Positions 51,067 through 60,354 are shown, counted from the first letter of the stretch. The stretch: DNA of 64,000 nucleotides from Alistipes sp. (GCA_022767745.1 JALENN010000008.1:221043-285042); one strand, 5' to 3'. Notes: a model not told the origin generated them from the letters alone. Numbers and translations are program-made.

Positions 51067-52068
51067 ATGAATAAAATCGCATCCATCATCATCGCCTGCC
51101 TTTATGTGGCCGTATTGGCGATGACGGCATCACCTGCGCTGTGTGCCGAGGCTGATACGGCGGCCGTAAAATCAAACCGTACGTATGAGGTCAACGAGGA
51201 GTATATCGAACGCAAGGCCGCTGAGAAGGCTGCGCAGCCGTCGCGCCTTGTGGTGTTCGTGAAGCAGAATCTGGCCTCGGATTCGCTTTCGCACAAATTC
51301 TATTTCCTGCTCTACATGCTGCTACCGTTTGCCATACTGGCCATAAGCCTGTGGATGGATTTCTCGGGCGGCTGGGGCGATCGTCGCAAGCTGTTCATGC
51401 TGGGACTGGCGGAGTTCGTCTTCGGCGCAGGCAATGCGGGAATGGGCGCCGACGTATATCCGTGGTTCTGCGATTTCGACATTGTGGGTTGGATCGTCAC
51501 CATACTGTGTTTCTGCTACATGCTGCGCCTGCTGCTCAAGCAGGCAGGTCTGTTCATCGGCTACGTGAACGGAGCGAGCGACGGCGTATTTGTCCGGAAA
51601 CTGATTCTCTACGTAATATATGTCGGCATTGCCGTTTCGGTGACGATGCTGCTATCGGCAAAAGCCTACTTCTGGACGGCTCCCATTGTCGTGGCCGCGG
51701 CATGGTATTACTTCTATCGCGACGCGTATGGCGATGCTGCCGCAGCTACGCGTACGCTGGTCAATACGGGCGTGATGTTCGGCGGTTTCATAATCTTCTT
51801 CCTGCAGGTCGTGGGGCTGATCATGATCGTAGCGCTGGCGCTCTTCCTGCTTACGGGATTTGCCAGTATCAGGATTTCCCCCACGGCGATGGATGGCGGC
51901 GGCATGTCGTCCGACGACGGCATTCTGGAGCGCTCTGCCGACGGAACTCCCTTCGTGCGTCACCGCGACGGCTCAGCGACGCAGTTGCGTGACCGCGGCG
52001 ACGGATCGTTCGAGGGGCCTGACGGCTCGCCGTGGCGGGATAACGGCTCGGGCCACCTGTTCCGCTGA
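51067..52068 (+). CDS. Polytopic membrane protein of unknown function
   Basis: A 333-residue protein. ATG 51067 gives a clean signal peptide (MNKIASIIIACLYVAVLAMTA, cut near LCA). ATG 51043 is possible but leaves only about 7 bases of leader. After an acidic/basic stretch (YEVNEEYIERKAAEKAA) there are six or seven hydrophobic helices, between about residues 75 and 275. The tail of about 55 residues is cytoplasmic or periplasmic and Gly/Asp/Arg-rich (MDGGGMSSDDGILERSADG then RHRDGSATQLRDRGDGSFEGP). I do not recognise a family. It has its own promoter and terminator and is transcribed alone. Confidence 0.7.
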   Translation: MNKIASIIIACLYVAVLAMTASPALCAEADTAAVKSNRTYEVNEEYIERKAAEKAAQPSRLVVFVKQNLASDSLSHKFYFLLYMLLPFAILAISLWMDFSGGWGDRRKLFMLGLAEFVFGAGNAGMGADVYPWFCDFDIVGWIVTILCFCYMLRLLLKQAGLFIGYVNGASDGVFVRKLILYVIYVGIAVSVTMLLSAKAYFWTAPIVVAAAWYYFYRDAYGDAAAATRTLVNTGVMFGGFIIFFLQVVGLIMIVALALFLLTGFASIRISPTAMDGGGMSSDDGILERSADGTPFVRHRDGSATQLRDRGDGSFEGPDGSPWRDNGSGHLFR

Positions 52069-52099
52069 TGTTTCGGGGGACGGGATAGGTATAAAAAGC

Positions 52100-52135
52100 A
52101 AAAGAGAAGACACTTGCTGTGTCCTCTCTTTTTGT
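52100..52135 (+). terminator. Terminator after the membrane protein gene
   Basis: AAAAGAGAAGACAC pairs with GTGTCCTCTCTTTT (one G-U), followed by T-rich sequence. Confidence 0.8.
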
Positions 52136-52155
52136 TTTGAACCGATCGGTTCCTG

Positions 52156-52231
52156 TGGTGAATCCGCCGGGGTTCGAACCCGGGACCCCAACATTAAAAG
52201 TGTTGTGCTCTACCGGCTGAGCTACGGATTC
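52156..52231 (-). tRNA. tRNA-Lys (anticodon TTT)
   Basis: On the minus strand the acceptor stem is GAATCCG / CGGATTC, the D-arm TAGCTCAGCCGGTAGAGCA and the anticodon loop CTTTTAA on a CAACA/TGTTG stem. The T-arm GGGTTCGAACCC is complete. The discriminator is A, and CCA is encoded. Confidence 0.95.
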
Positions 52232-52368
52232 TCCCGTGCCAATTGCGCGAAGGGCTGAGCCCGTTCGGTTTTTGGTGGTGCAAATGTATGGATAATTTTT
52301 CGTTCCACCAAAATAAAAAGTTTTTTTATTGAGTTGTTGCTCCGTGTTTTTGCCGTGGCGGTGCCGCG

Positions 52369-52863
52369 TCATTGCATCGGGGAGCTTATCTGGGCGACCT
52401 CGGCACCGACGAACCTTATCAGGTCGGCGGGGGCGATACGCAGCTGCAGGCCGCGTACGCCGGCGCTAACATATATGTGGTCGTGCTCCATACAGCTCGA
52501 GTGGATGTATGTCGGGAAACGCTTCTTCATGCCTATGGGCGAACATCCGCCGCGGATGTATCCCGTCGTTGGGAGCAGTTCCTTCATGTGCAGCATCTCG
52601 ACGCGCTTGTTGCCCGAGGCCTTGGCTGCGGCCTTGAGGTCGACCTCGTGGTCGCCCGGCACCACGCAGACGATGTGTCCCGTGCGGTCGCCGGTGAGAA
52701 CCAGCGTCTTGAATACGGTGGCGATATCCTCGCCCAGCTCCTCGGCCACGTGTGTTGCGGCCAGGTTGTCCTCGTCGACGGTATACGGTATCAGCTCGTA
52801 CGTTATGCCGGCCTTGTCGAGCAGGCGCGCGGCATTTGTCTTTTCGATCTTCTGCTTTGCCAT
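52369..52863 (-). CDS. ybaK: Cys-tRNA(Pro)/Cys-tRNA(Cys) deacylase YbaK
   Basis: A 164-residue trans-editing protein that hydrolyses misacylated Cys-tRNA(Pro). TNAARLLDKAGITYELIPYTVDE is the usual N-terminus. Conserved KTLVLTGDRTGHIVCVVPGDHEVDLKAAAKASGNKR contains the substrate-binding Lys. GYIRGGCSPIGMKKRFPTYI is the GxxxGGxSPxG block characteristic of YbaK/EbsC. Length is typical. Stand-alone gene near tRNA-Lys. Confidence 0.93.
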   Translation of the reverse strand: MAKQKIEKTNAARLLDKAGITYELIPYTVDEDNLAATHVAEELGEDIATVFKTLVLTGDRTGHIVCVVPGDHEVDLKAAAKASGNKRVEMLHMKELLPTTGYIRGGCSPIGMKKRFPTYIHSSCMEHDHIYVSAGVRGLQLRIAPADLIRFVGAEVAQISSPMQ

Positions 52864-52970
52864 TGTAGTATAATCCTCGGCCGCAAATGTAAGAAAAAGA
52901 TGGCGACATTGTGCCGCGCTGCCGCAAATAGGCCGTCGGCTGTCGCCATCGTGTTGTGTCAGTCATGCGG

Positions 52971-55280
52971 TCAGTGCCCGAAACGCGAGGTGTCGACCTG
53001 CTTGTGCTTGCGCTCCTTGTAGCCGCCGAAGCGATAGGAGAACTGTACGGTCGTGGTGCGTGTGTAGCGTGTTGCCCCCATGTCGAGCCACTGGCCGCCG
53101 TAGCGTATGCGGGTGAACGGGGCGCTTGTCTCGAACAGGTCGTTGCAGCGCAGCGTGAGTGTGGCACGTCCGCGGTCGAAGGTCCATTTTATGGCCGCGT
53201 CGGCCGAGCCGAGCGGGTCAACGTCGAAGGTGCCCTGTATGGCGGCTGACTGGAAGAAACCGTTGACTTCGAGTGCGATGTCGGGCTTGCTGCTCAGATG
53301 GAAGGTGTTTTCGAGGCGTGCCACCCCTACCCATTTGGCTCGGTCGAACGACATGTCGTGGAAGTGGTCGCAACGCTGCCGCATCCTGAGGCCCGTGAGC
53401 GTGAGCCGCGAGTCCAGCCAGCTGCCTATGCGGAACGGCACGACGGCATTGGCGCCCCACTGCCGGTTGGTGTTCCAGTTGAGGGTCTGGTATATGAGGG
53501 CCGGACGCTCGGACGATTGCCATGCCGCCTGTACGAAGTAGTCGGGCATCTCGTCCCAGAAGAGAACGAAGATGTATTTCTGCCGGTAGATGTATATGGC
53601 TTGAGCCTCGTAGCTGCGTGAGGGACGCAGACCGGGGGTACCGTGTATCTCCGAGTAGCCGTCGATGTAGGATACGGCGCCCTGCATCTCCCAGTACGAG
53701 GGGAATTTCTTGTCGGACGAGAGGTTGAACTGCACGATGTGCTGCTCGGAGGGCATCCAGTTGAGCGAGGCCTGCGGGTAGAGCGACCAGCTCTCGAAAT
53801 CGCCCAGACGGTAGTACTCCCCTGCCACCGACGCCGAGAATCCTATGTTTGCGAACTGGCGTCCCGTGCCGATGTAGATGTTGCCCGTGTGCTCGTCGAG
53901 GCGTGAGTCGGTATCGTGTGTCGCAGGGCTTCCTTCGATGACGTCATAGTGCTGCCAGTCGTGCGAGGTGGCGAAACTGTACGATGCGCCGCCCGTGATC
54001 TGCCATCCCGACTCGAAGGTGTGGGCATGGTCGGCCGTTGCATTCAGGCGGTCGATACGCTGTCCCGATACGATGTCGAACGATGTGGCCTGTGCCTCGG
54101 CGTAGTCGTTGCGCAGGGACGAGTGTTCGGGGTTGTCGTAGTGGGTGTAGTCGAGGCCGAGGTCGAGACCGAACGGTGACGTGTAACGCAGTGCGACGTT
54201 GTGCAGCGACTTGTCGGCGGCAGTCTCGGAGCGCGAATCGACATAGGTGCCGTTGGAGACGGAGAGCCCGCGGCTGTCGGGCGAGAACGAGGCCGTGTAG
54301 GCGGCGCTCAGGCGTCCGCGCTGCTTCGGCGCGTACTCGAAGGCTGTACGCATCTGGTGGCTCCACCCCTCGCCCGTGATCGACTCCTGCTGGCTTATGT
54401 CGTAGGTTTCGTCGCCGAGGTTGTGTAGCGAGCGCAGGTCGAAGAGGTTGAGCGTCTTGCCGCGGTTGGCCGAGTATGTTACGTCGGCCGACCATTTGGG
54501 CGAGGAGACGACAAAGTTGCCGCCCATATCCCAGCTGCCGTAGTAGCGGTCGGTGTAGTTGCCGTGCACCTCGCCCGATAAGGCTGTGTGGTGGCTGCGC
54601 CGCAGTACGACGTTTATGGCCGCGCCGCGTACGTGGTATTGAGGCGGCGTGCTGTACATCACCTCTGCCTTCTCGACGCGATCGACCGGTGTCGATTTCA
54701 ACAGCGTGGCCAGCTGCTCGGCGGTCATGGTCGAGGGGCGGCCGTTGAGGATCACCGTCACCGAGGAGGCGCCGGCGAGGGTCAGCGCACCCGACTGCTC
54801 GGTCACGCCGGGCAATCGGGTCAATGCCTCGTAGGCGTTGTTTACGGCCTGTCCCTCGGTCAGGCGGCCGAGGTCGTACGACAGTTTTCCCTGGTCGACC
54901 ATTACCACGGGGCGTTCGCCCTCGACAACGACGGCATTCATGGCAACGGCACTCTCGCGCAGCGTTATGTCACCAAGGTCCGAGCGGTCGGATTCCACGG
55001 TGCGGAGCTCGTATGCCAGGTGCTGGATCTGCAGCATGTAGGGCCGTAGCGACGTGTGGATTTCGAACCGTCCGTCACGGTCCGATTCCACGACGTTGAT
55101 AAATGTGGAGTCGCGGTCGAAGAGTACGACGGCGGCTCCCGCCACGGGCATTGACGCGGTGTCGATCAGTCGGCCGCATATGGGGTCGACGGTGTCGGTG
55201 GGTGTCTCCTGTGCGGCGGCCATCGTGGATAGGAGTGTCACCGCCGTAAAAAGCAGTAGTTTCAGAAAGTGAGTTTTCAT
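52971..55280 (-). CDS. Outer-membrane beta-barrel protein with carboxypeptidase-regulatory-like domain
   Basis: A 769-residue exported protein (signal MKTHFLKLLLFTAVTLLSTMAAA). Residues about 35-115 form a CarboxypepD_reg-like beta-sandwich with GRLIDTASMPVAGAAVVLFDRD. A plug-like region follows with VNNAYEALTRLPGVTEQSG, LTLAGASSVTVILNGRPSTMT and LKSTPVDRVEKAEVMYSTPP. The rest is a barrel of alternating strands of the OMP_b-brl_3 type, ending YRFGGYKERKHKQVDTSRFGH. It lacks an obvious TonB box and has no SusD partner, so it is not a classic polysaccharide-utilisation pair. Substrate unknown. Confidence 0.85.
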   Translation of the reverse strand: MKTHFLKLLLFTAVTLLSTMAAAQETPTDTVDPICGRLIDTASMPVAGAAVVLFDRDSTFINVVESDRDGRFEIHTSLRPYMLQIQHLAYELRTVESDRSDLGDITLRESAVAMNAVVVEGERPVVMVDQGKLSYDLGRLTEGQAVNNAYEALTRLPGVTEQSGALTLAGASSVTVILNGRPSTMTAEQLATLLKSTPVDRVEKAEVMYSTPPQYHVRGAAINVVLRRSHHTALSGEVHGNYTDRYYGSWDMGGNFVVSSPKWSADVTYSANRGKTLNLFDLRSLHNLGDETYDISQQESITGEGWSHQMRTAFEYAPKQRGRLSAAYTASFSPDSRGLSVSNGTYVDSRSETAADKSLHNVALRYTSPFGLDLGLDYTHYDNPEHSSLRNDYAEAQATSFDIVSGQRIDRLNATADHAHTFESGWQITGGASYSFATSHDWQHYDVIEGSPATHDTDSRLDEHTGNIYIGTGRQFANIGFSASVAGEYYRLGDFESWSLYPQASLNWMPSEQHIVQFNLSSDKKFPSYWEMQGAVSYIDGYSEIHGTPGLRPSRSYEAQAIYIYRQKYIFVLFWDEMPDYFVQAAWQSSERPALIYQTLNWNTNRQWGANAVVPFRIGSWLDSRLTLTGLRMRQRCDHFHDMSFDRAKWVGVARLENTFHLSSKPDIALEVNGFFQSAAIQGTFDVDPLGSADAAIKWTFDRGRATLTLRCNDLFETSAPFTRIRYGGQWLDMGATRYTRTTTVQFSYRFGGYKERKHKQVDTSRFGH

Positions 55281-55314
55281 ATCTTTTGCAGCTTGTCGAA
55301 TGATTTTCGTACTG

Positions 55315-55322
55315 CAAAATTA
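55315..55322 (-). promoter_or_regulatory. -7 element for the outer-membrane barrel gene
   Basis: Minus strand TAATTTTG, 35 bases before the start. Confidence 0.5.
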
Positions 55323-55466
55323 ACTCACTCGGGGCCTTGCCTGTTCTTATTTTATCTTGCTGTCGGTGTGATAACTTGTTGATATACAATATATGCTCTT
55401 TCGAAAAATCTTGCTTCGGCGGCTTTGGCCCTTGCCACAGCTAATGAAGGGGTTGCATGTACTGTT

Positions 55467-57197
55467 TCAAGAGAAAAAGGCCATCAACGAGTCGCGGTCC
55501 CGAGCCTGAGATTCGGCGATGCGCCGTTTGAGTTTCGACTTGAGCGTGTAGACGCCGTTGAGCGACATGTCGAGCATGACGCATATCTCCTGCGGCGAGA
55601 ACCCGGCCACGACAAGTGCCGCGAAGTCGTAGTTGCGGCTGGTCCAGTCGGGGAACTGCTCGCGCAGGCGTGTGACGGCGCGGTCGCTGTAGAGGTCGGC
55701 CATATCGACCACATCCTTCAGCATGGCGGGACTGAGGGCCAGCTCGCGCATCTTGGCCGTGAGGCGCTCGCCGTCGCCGTATGTGTAGCATGTGGCGGCT
55801 ATGTCGCGTACGGCGGCCACGCGTCCCTCGAGAAGCCGTTTTACGGCCGCCTCACGTTCGTTCGAGGCGTCGAGGCGTGACGTCAGGCTGTCGTGCGATT
55901 CGCGGTAGGAATCGAGCAGCGCGAGCGATTCGCTCAGTTGCTCGTCGCGGCGGCGCAGCTTGCGACGGTACCACATCACCACCCACACGGCTGTCGTCAG
56001 CACCAGCGCAGCCACAAGGGCTGCGATCCATGCGCGGTATCGCAGCGACGCTTCGCGCAACGCCACCTCGTTGGCCGTGCGGAACCGACGTTCGAGTTCG
56101 GCGACCTGCGCTCCGCGCTGTGCCTCGAAGAGCGAATCCTTCGCCTCGATATATTTCTGCGTGAAGTCATAGGCGCGGGCGTTGTCGCCGGTTTCGTGGT
56201 ATATCTGCGCGGCGCCTTTGTACAGGTCGACATTCCCTTGGTGGAATTCGTCTGTGTGCGACAGCGTGCGTTCGATGTAGTAACGGGCCGAGTCGAGCTG
56301 TCCGTTGCGCTGGAAGATGATTCCCGAGGCCACGTCGTAAAATGTGCGGTTCGTGTCGTCCGAGACGGCCGTGCCGTACGATAGAGGTGCCGACCGTATC
56401 TCATCGAGGTCGATGCTGTCGCGTGCGGCGAGCAACTGCTCGGGCGACCAGTCGTCGAGGTACGTGTGATACAGCAGGTTCTGCAGCCGTACTTGTTGGG
56501 CGAAATATCTGAATGGAATGGTATCGCACGCCTCAACCAGCGGCGCGAGCGTCTCGATGGCGCTGGCATAGTCGCCGTTGGCGCAATAGGCGGCCGAGAG
56601 CATGAAGCGGCTGTAGCCCTCCTGTTCGGCATTGTTGTTTGAGCGGGCGGCCTCAACGGCTTTGGCAAACGGCTCTACGGCATTTTGTCCCTGCTCGAAG
56701 TAGAGTATTCCCAGCGTGTGGTAAACGGCCACAAGTAATGTCTTGGTGGTCTTGTATCGGATGTTGTTGCTGCGGCCTCTGTTTTGCGCGATGGATTTCT
56801 CGGCAAAAATTGCGGATTGTGTGTAACCGCGGATGGCCTCTTCGAGATTGCCCGCCTGGTGGTATGCACTGGCATAGGAGTACCACGCTTCGGCCCTGTC
56901 GTCGCTGGAGCCGTGGCGTTCGAAGTACCTTATGGCCTTGTCGATGTATTCGCGGCTTGCCGTGGTGTCACCCTTGTTGGCTTTGGCCAGCCCCATGAGC
57001 ATCATGCTTCGGGCACGGTCGTTGCGGTTCAAATGCCGCATGTCGATCTTCTGCAGCAGGTTCAGGGCGCTGTCGGGGTACTCGGTGACAAGGGCGCTGT
57101 CAACCGTAAGCAGCTCCTTGTTGCCGTCGGGCGTGCAGCAGGTGGCGGCAAGTGCGGCGGCGAAAATGGCCGTGTGCAGCAGGAATTGTCTCATCAT
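55467..57197 (-). CDS. Membrane-spanning TPR-HTH regulator
   Basis: A 576-residue protein. It opens with a signal sequence ending TCC, possibly lipidated or retained as an anchor. TPR-like helical repeats extend to about residue 375 (LLQKIDMRHLNRNDRARSM, AEAWYSYASAYHQAGNLEEAI and others). One membrane helix near 385-407 (WIAALVAALVLTTAVWVVMWY) leads to a coiled coil with RRKLRRRDEQLSESLALLDS. A C-terminal LuxR-type HTH is SRNYDFAALVVAGFSPQEICVMLDMSLNGVYTLKSKLKRRI. The layout couples periplasmic sensing directly to DNA binding. It overlaps the upstream transporter gene by four bases. Confidence 0.82.
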   Translation of the reverse strand: MMRQFLLHTAIFAAALAATCCTPDGNKELLTVDSALVTEYPDSALNLLQKIDMRHLNRNDRARSMMLMGLAKANKGDTTASREYIDKAIRYFERHGSSDDRAEAWYSYASAYHQAGNLEEAIRGYTQSAIFAEKSIAQNRGRSNNIRYKTTKTLLVAVYHTLGILYFEQGQNAVEPFAKAVEAARSNNNAEQEGYSRFMLSAAYCANGDYASAIETLAPLVEACDTIPFRYFAQQVRLQNLLYHTYLDDWSPEQLLAARDSIDLDEIRSAPLSYGTAVSDDTNRTFYDVASGIIFQRNGQLDSARYYIERTLSHTDEFHQGNVDLYKGAAQIYHETGDNARAYDFTQKYIEAKDSLFEAQRGAQVAELERRFRTANEVALREASLRYRAWIAALVAALVLTTAVWVVMWYRRKLRRRDEQLSESLALLDSYRESHDSLTSRLDASNEREAAVKRLLEGRVAAVRDIAATCYTYGDGERLTAKMRELALSPAMLKDVVDMADLYSDRAVTRLREQFPDWTSRNYDFAALVVAGFSPQEICVMLDMSLNGVYTLKSKLKRRIAESQARDRDSLMAFFS

Positions 57198-58117
57198 GCC
57201 TGTTTTTCAGCCTTCTGTTTGTCCTTGCGGTAGATCTGATACGAGTTGACAAGGTTCTGCCAGACGATATATGCCGTAGGGGCGACCGACGAGATGGGGT
57301 CGAGGAACGTCTGCGACATCCACACGGCCAGCACCGTGTTCTTCTGCCCGAGCGACTGACCTCCGGCCACGACGTCGCCGTAGCGGCGTCCCAGGCGGCG
57401 TCCGACTGCGAACTGCGTCACGCATATGACCAGCGCCGCAACGGCAAGGGCAGCCTCGACGCTGCGGTCGGCCTCGTTATGGTCGATTATGAAGCACGTC
57501 GTACGGCCTATGATGAAGGCCAGCGACAGCAGCCATATGTAGAACGATATCTGCCCATGGTTACCCACCCACTGTGCCGCGCGCGGCACCACGAGGCGGC
57601 AGAACTGCGCTGCAGCGAAAGGCATGATCAGAAGCGGCGCTATGCGTGCGAGCAGCTCGGCGAAGGTACACTCGCCGTTGCCCGTGAACGAAAGCACTAC
57701 GGGGGCGACCACCGCCACGGCCATGTTGCACAGCAGGCTGTAGGTGGCCATCGTGGCCACGTTGGCGCCCAGCATGCCGGCTATGACGACGGCGGCCATG
57801 GCTACGGGGGCAAGTATGCATATCATGGCACCCTGGGCGATAACCGTGTCGAACGGGCGCAGGGCGAGATATACGGCCACGCAGCCTGCGATCTGTATCA
57901 CCAGCAGCCACACGTGCAGCATTGAGGGGCGCATTTCGCGCGGGCGGACGCGGCAGAAGGTGACGAAGAGCATGAGAAAGATCAGGACGGGCGTGACCAT
58001 GTGTCCCGACCAGTCGTCGACGGCGGCAACGGGGCGGCACAGTACGGCGCCCACAACCATGGCCAGGGGCATGGCCACGGTCTTGACGTTGCGGTGCAGG
58101 TATTCTTGTATGTGCAT
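57194..58117 (-). CDS. Bile acid:sodium symporter (BASS/SBF)-family transporter
   Basis: A 307-residue inner-membrane protein starting MHIQEYLHRNVKTVAMPLAM, with nine or ten hydrophobic helices. TPVLIFLMLFVTFCRV, APVAMAAVVIAGMLGANVATMATYSLLCNM and GGQSLGQKNTVLAVWMSQTF resemble the SBF fold, including the crossover region with polar residues between helices. The substrate could be a bile acid, an organic anion or a keto acid, and family alone does not say. Its stop overlaps the TPR-HTH regulator start (TGA inside ATGA), so the two are coupled and the regulator may respond to the transported solute. Confidence 0.8.
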   Translation of the reverse strand: MHIQEYLHRNVKTVAMPLAMVVGAVLCRPVAAVDDWSGHMVTPVLIFLMLFVTFCRVRPREMRPSMLHVWLLVIQIAGCVAVYLALRPFDTVIAQGAMICILAPVAMAAVVIAGMLGANVATMATYSLLCNMAVAVVAPVVLSFTGNGECTFAELLARIAPLLIMPFAAAQFCRLVVPRAAQWVGNHGQISFYIWLLSLAFIIGRTTCFIIDHNEADRSVEAALAVAALVICVTQFAVGRRLGRRYGDVVAGGQSLGQKNTVLAVWMSQTFLDPISSVAPTAYIVWQNLVNSYQIYRKDKQKAEKQA

Positions 58118-58131
58118 TGTCGTGCGTATTG

Positions 58132-58159
58132 AAAAAATCGGCCGCACAATAGGCGGCCG
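58132..58159 (-). terminator. Terminator between yqeY and the BASS gene
   Basis: A seven-base stem CGGCCGC / GCGGCCG, followed on the minus strand by six T. It ends the yqeY transcript before the transporter gene. Confidence 0.8.
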
Positions 58160-58204
58160 TGTAGGTGTCGTGCAGTATCGACTGCGTGTGTCGGGAGCGG
58201 CGCC

Positions 58205-58654
58205 CTATGCGAGCAGCTCCTTGACCTTGGCCGATATGTCCTTGCCGTCGGCACGGCCGGCAAGGTGCTTGGTGGCCACGCCCATCACGCGGCCCATCTC
58301 CTTCATCGACGAGGCTCCCGTCTCGGCTATGATGGCCTTGATCTCTGCCTCGAGCTCCTCGGCCGTGAGCTGCTGCGGCAGGAACTCCTGCATGACCTTC
58401 ACCTGTGCCATCTCCTCCTCGGCAAGGTCGGCGCGGTTCTGTTGGGTGTAGATGGCGGCCGAGTCGGTGCCCTGCTTGGCGAGCTTGGTGATGATCTTTA
58501 TCACGTCGGCATCGGGCAGTTCGTCGACGGCGGCACCCGAAGTCTTGGCCTCGATGATGTATTTCTTGATGTTGCGCAATGTGCTGAGACGGACGGCGTC
58601 CTTGGCTTTCATGGCCGCCATGATCTCGCTCGAAATGGTCTTTTCCAATGACAT
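58205..58654 (-). CDS. yqeY: GatB/YqeY-domain protein
   Basis: A 149-residue cytoplasmic protein starting MSLEKTISSEIMAAMKAKDAVRLSTLRNIKK. The two-domain YqeY pattern continues with IITKLAKQG and YTQQNRADLAEEEMAQVKVMQEFLPQQLTAEELE. It resembles the tRNA-binding tail of GatB, and a role in tRNA or amidotransferase biology has been suggested but not settled. It lies 13 bases after the symporter gene, so both probably share a transcript ending at the hairpin 58132-58159. Confidence 0.9.
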   Translation of the reverse strand: MSLEKTISSEIMAAMKAKDAVRLSTLRNIKKYIIEAKTSGAAVDELPDADVIKIITKLAKQGTDSAAIYTQQNRADLAEEEMAQVKVMQEFLPQQLTAEELEAEIKAIIAETGASSMKEMGRVMGVATKHLAGRADGKDISAKVKELLA

Positions 58655-58667
58655 GGCTATATGGTTT

Positions 58668-60212
58668 TTAGAGTTTTTGTTTTGTCGTGTGGTCCTGCCC
58701 CGCATAGTCGGCGCCGGCGGCCGTCGTGGGCCCTACGGTCGTGCCCTTGCGGCCTTGTGCGGTTTTCCCGCTTTGCGGGCTGGAGATCAAAAACAGCCCA
58801 AAGATACAAAATAATGCGTTATAGCCCAACAGTTCGAACCCGATGCCGTAATTCCATCTCTCGGCGGCCCACCACTGCAGTGTATAACTTGCCACGGGTG
58901 CGGCTACGGCTATGAGGGGCACGAACCGCTGGCGTATGTTGCGGCGCGTGGCCAGCCCGAAGACAAAGAGACCGAGTATCGGGCCGTAGGTGTATCCTGC
59001 GATCTTGAACACGAGGTTGATTATGCTGTCGTTGCCGAAGTGCTCGAAGACGAGTATTGCGGTGGTCATGACGACGGCCATCGCCACGTGGGTACGTTTG
59101 CGCAGGCGTTCCAGACGGCGCTCGTCACCGCGGTCGGCACGCATGATGTCGAGCGTGAATGAGGTCGTGAGGGCCGTAAGGGCCGACCCCGCGGCCGAAT
59201 ATGTGCACGACACGAGTCCCACGACGAACATGATGCCGGCAATCGTCGGCAGTCCGCCCTGCACGGCCACCATGGCGAAGGCCTGGTCGCCCTTGGCCGG
59301 CTGCGGCAGTCCGGCGTACGATATATAGAGGTATATGAGCGCTCCGAGTGCCAGGAACAGCAGTATGACCACGATCTGGCATATGGCCGTCAGCACGATG
59401 TTTATCTGCGAGTCGCGCATGGTGCGGCAGCTCAGGTTGCGCTGCATCATGTCCTGGTCGAGTCCCGTCATCGCCACAAGGCACAGGGCGCCTCCGGCCA
59501 CCATCTTCCAGAAGTAGCGTGTCGACGAGTGATCGTCGAAGAACCACATCTGCGAGTATGGCGATGCGGCCACGGCGTCGCACGCCTGCGAGAAGGAGAG
59601 TCCCATGCTGTCGCATATACACCATATGCACACCACGATGGCCGCCACAAGGCATATCGACTGCAGCGTGTCGGTGGGGATGAGCGATCGGACTCCGCCC
59701 CATCGCGTGTAGAGCCACACGAGCAGCATGGTGAAGACGATGTTGGCGATGAACGGAAGGCCGAAATGGTCGAAGACGAGTATCTGCATGACGGCGCACA
59801 CGACATATATCTTGAGCGATGCGCCTATGGCTTTCGATATGAAGAAGCACCAGGCGCCCGTGCGGTGCGCCGTGATGCCGAAGCGGTCGTTGAGGTACTG
59901 GTACAGCGAAACGACACCGTGGCGGTAGAATACCGGCACCAGCACGAAGGCGACGATCATCTGTCCGATGGTGAAGCCTACGGTCATCTGCATGTAGGAG
60001 AAGGAGTCGGCGGCGACCGATCCGGGCACCGAGATGAAAGTTACGCCCGACATGGCGGCGCCGATCATGGCCAGCGTGGCCATGTACCATGTGGTGCGGC
60101 GGTTGCCTATGAAGAATCCCGCATTGTCGGCATGGCGCCCCGAAAAGTAGGCCAGGGCGAAAAGTACGGCCAGGTAGGCGAAAAGCGTCAATAAAACCGA
60201 TATGGGTGACAT
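58668..60212 (-). CDS. Sodium:solute symporter (SSS family), paralog of the murT-like gene
   Basis: A 514-residue inner-membrane transporter. The start MSPISVLLTLFAYLAVLF (60212) aligns exactly with the start of the paralog at 2379 and is preferred over 60227 or 60257. Shared blocks include GAAMSGVTFISVPGSVA, SLYQYLNDRFG, TGLDQDMMQRNLSCR, CTYSAAGSALTALTTSF and AGYTYGPILGLFVFGL. The C-terminal 40 residues are polar and Gly/Thr/Ser-rich, unlike the paralog. It is divergent from the biotin-dependent carboxyltransferase gene, sharing a 142-base promoter region. Substrate unknown; sugar or organic acid. Confidence 0.82.
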   Translation of the reverse strand: MSPISVLLTLFAYLAVLFALAYFSGRHADNAGFFIGNRRTTWYMATLAMIGAAMSGVTFISVPGSVAADSFSYMQMTVGFTIGQMIVAFVLVPVFYRHGVVSLYQYLNDRFGITAHRTGAWCFFISKAIGASLKIYVVCAVMQILVFDHFGLPFIANIVFTMLLVWLYTRWGGVRSLIPTDTLQSICLVAAIVVCIWCICDSMGLSFSQACDAVAASPYSQMWFFDDHSSTRYFWKMVAGGALCLVAMTGLDQDMMQRNLSCRTMRDSQINIVLTAICQIVVILLFLALGALIYLYISYAGLPQPAKGDQAFAMVAVQGGLPTIAGIMFVVGLVSCTYSAAGSALTALTTSFTLDIMRADRGDERRLERLRKRTHVAMAVVMTTAILVFEHFGNDSIINLVFKIAGYTYGPILGLFVFGLATRRNIRQRFVPLIAVAAPVASYTLQWWAAERWNYGIGFELLGYNALFCIFGLFLISSPQSGKTAQGRKGTTVGPTTAAGADYAGQDHTTKQKL

Positions 60213-60235
60213 AACAAGTGGGATCATCTGCCGCG

Positions 60236-60243
60236 CAAAGATA
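60236..60243 (-). promoter_or_regulatory. -7 element for the second SSS symporter
   Basis: Minus strand TATCTTTG, 24 bases before the start. The -33 region overlaps that of the divergent promoter. Confidence 0.55.
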
Positions 60244-60262
60244 ACAATTCGCCACAAAATAA

Positions 60263-60292
60263 TTGTAGTGTCGAATAAGTTTAATATATTTG
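60263..60292 (+). promoter_or_regulatory. Promoter of the biotin-dependent carboxyltransferase gene
   Basis: TTG at 60263-60265, 19 bases, then TATATTTG at 60285-60292, 62 bases before the ATG. Confidence 0.7.
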
Positions 60293-60354
60293 CGTGCGAT
60301 TTTCGGATCGAAACTCTTTTTGCAGGGATAAATTGTTAACTAAATACATTTACT

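Noticed and set aside
52971..55280. SusC-type polysaccharide receptor of a PUL
   Set aside because: The protein is shorter than SusC, with no SusD gene adjacent. The sequence fits the OMP_b-brl_3 barrel group better.
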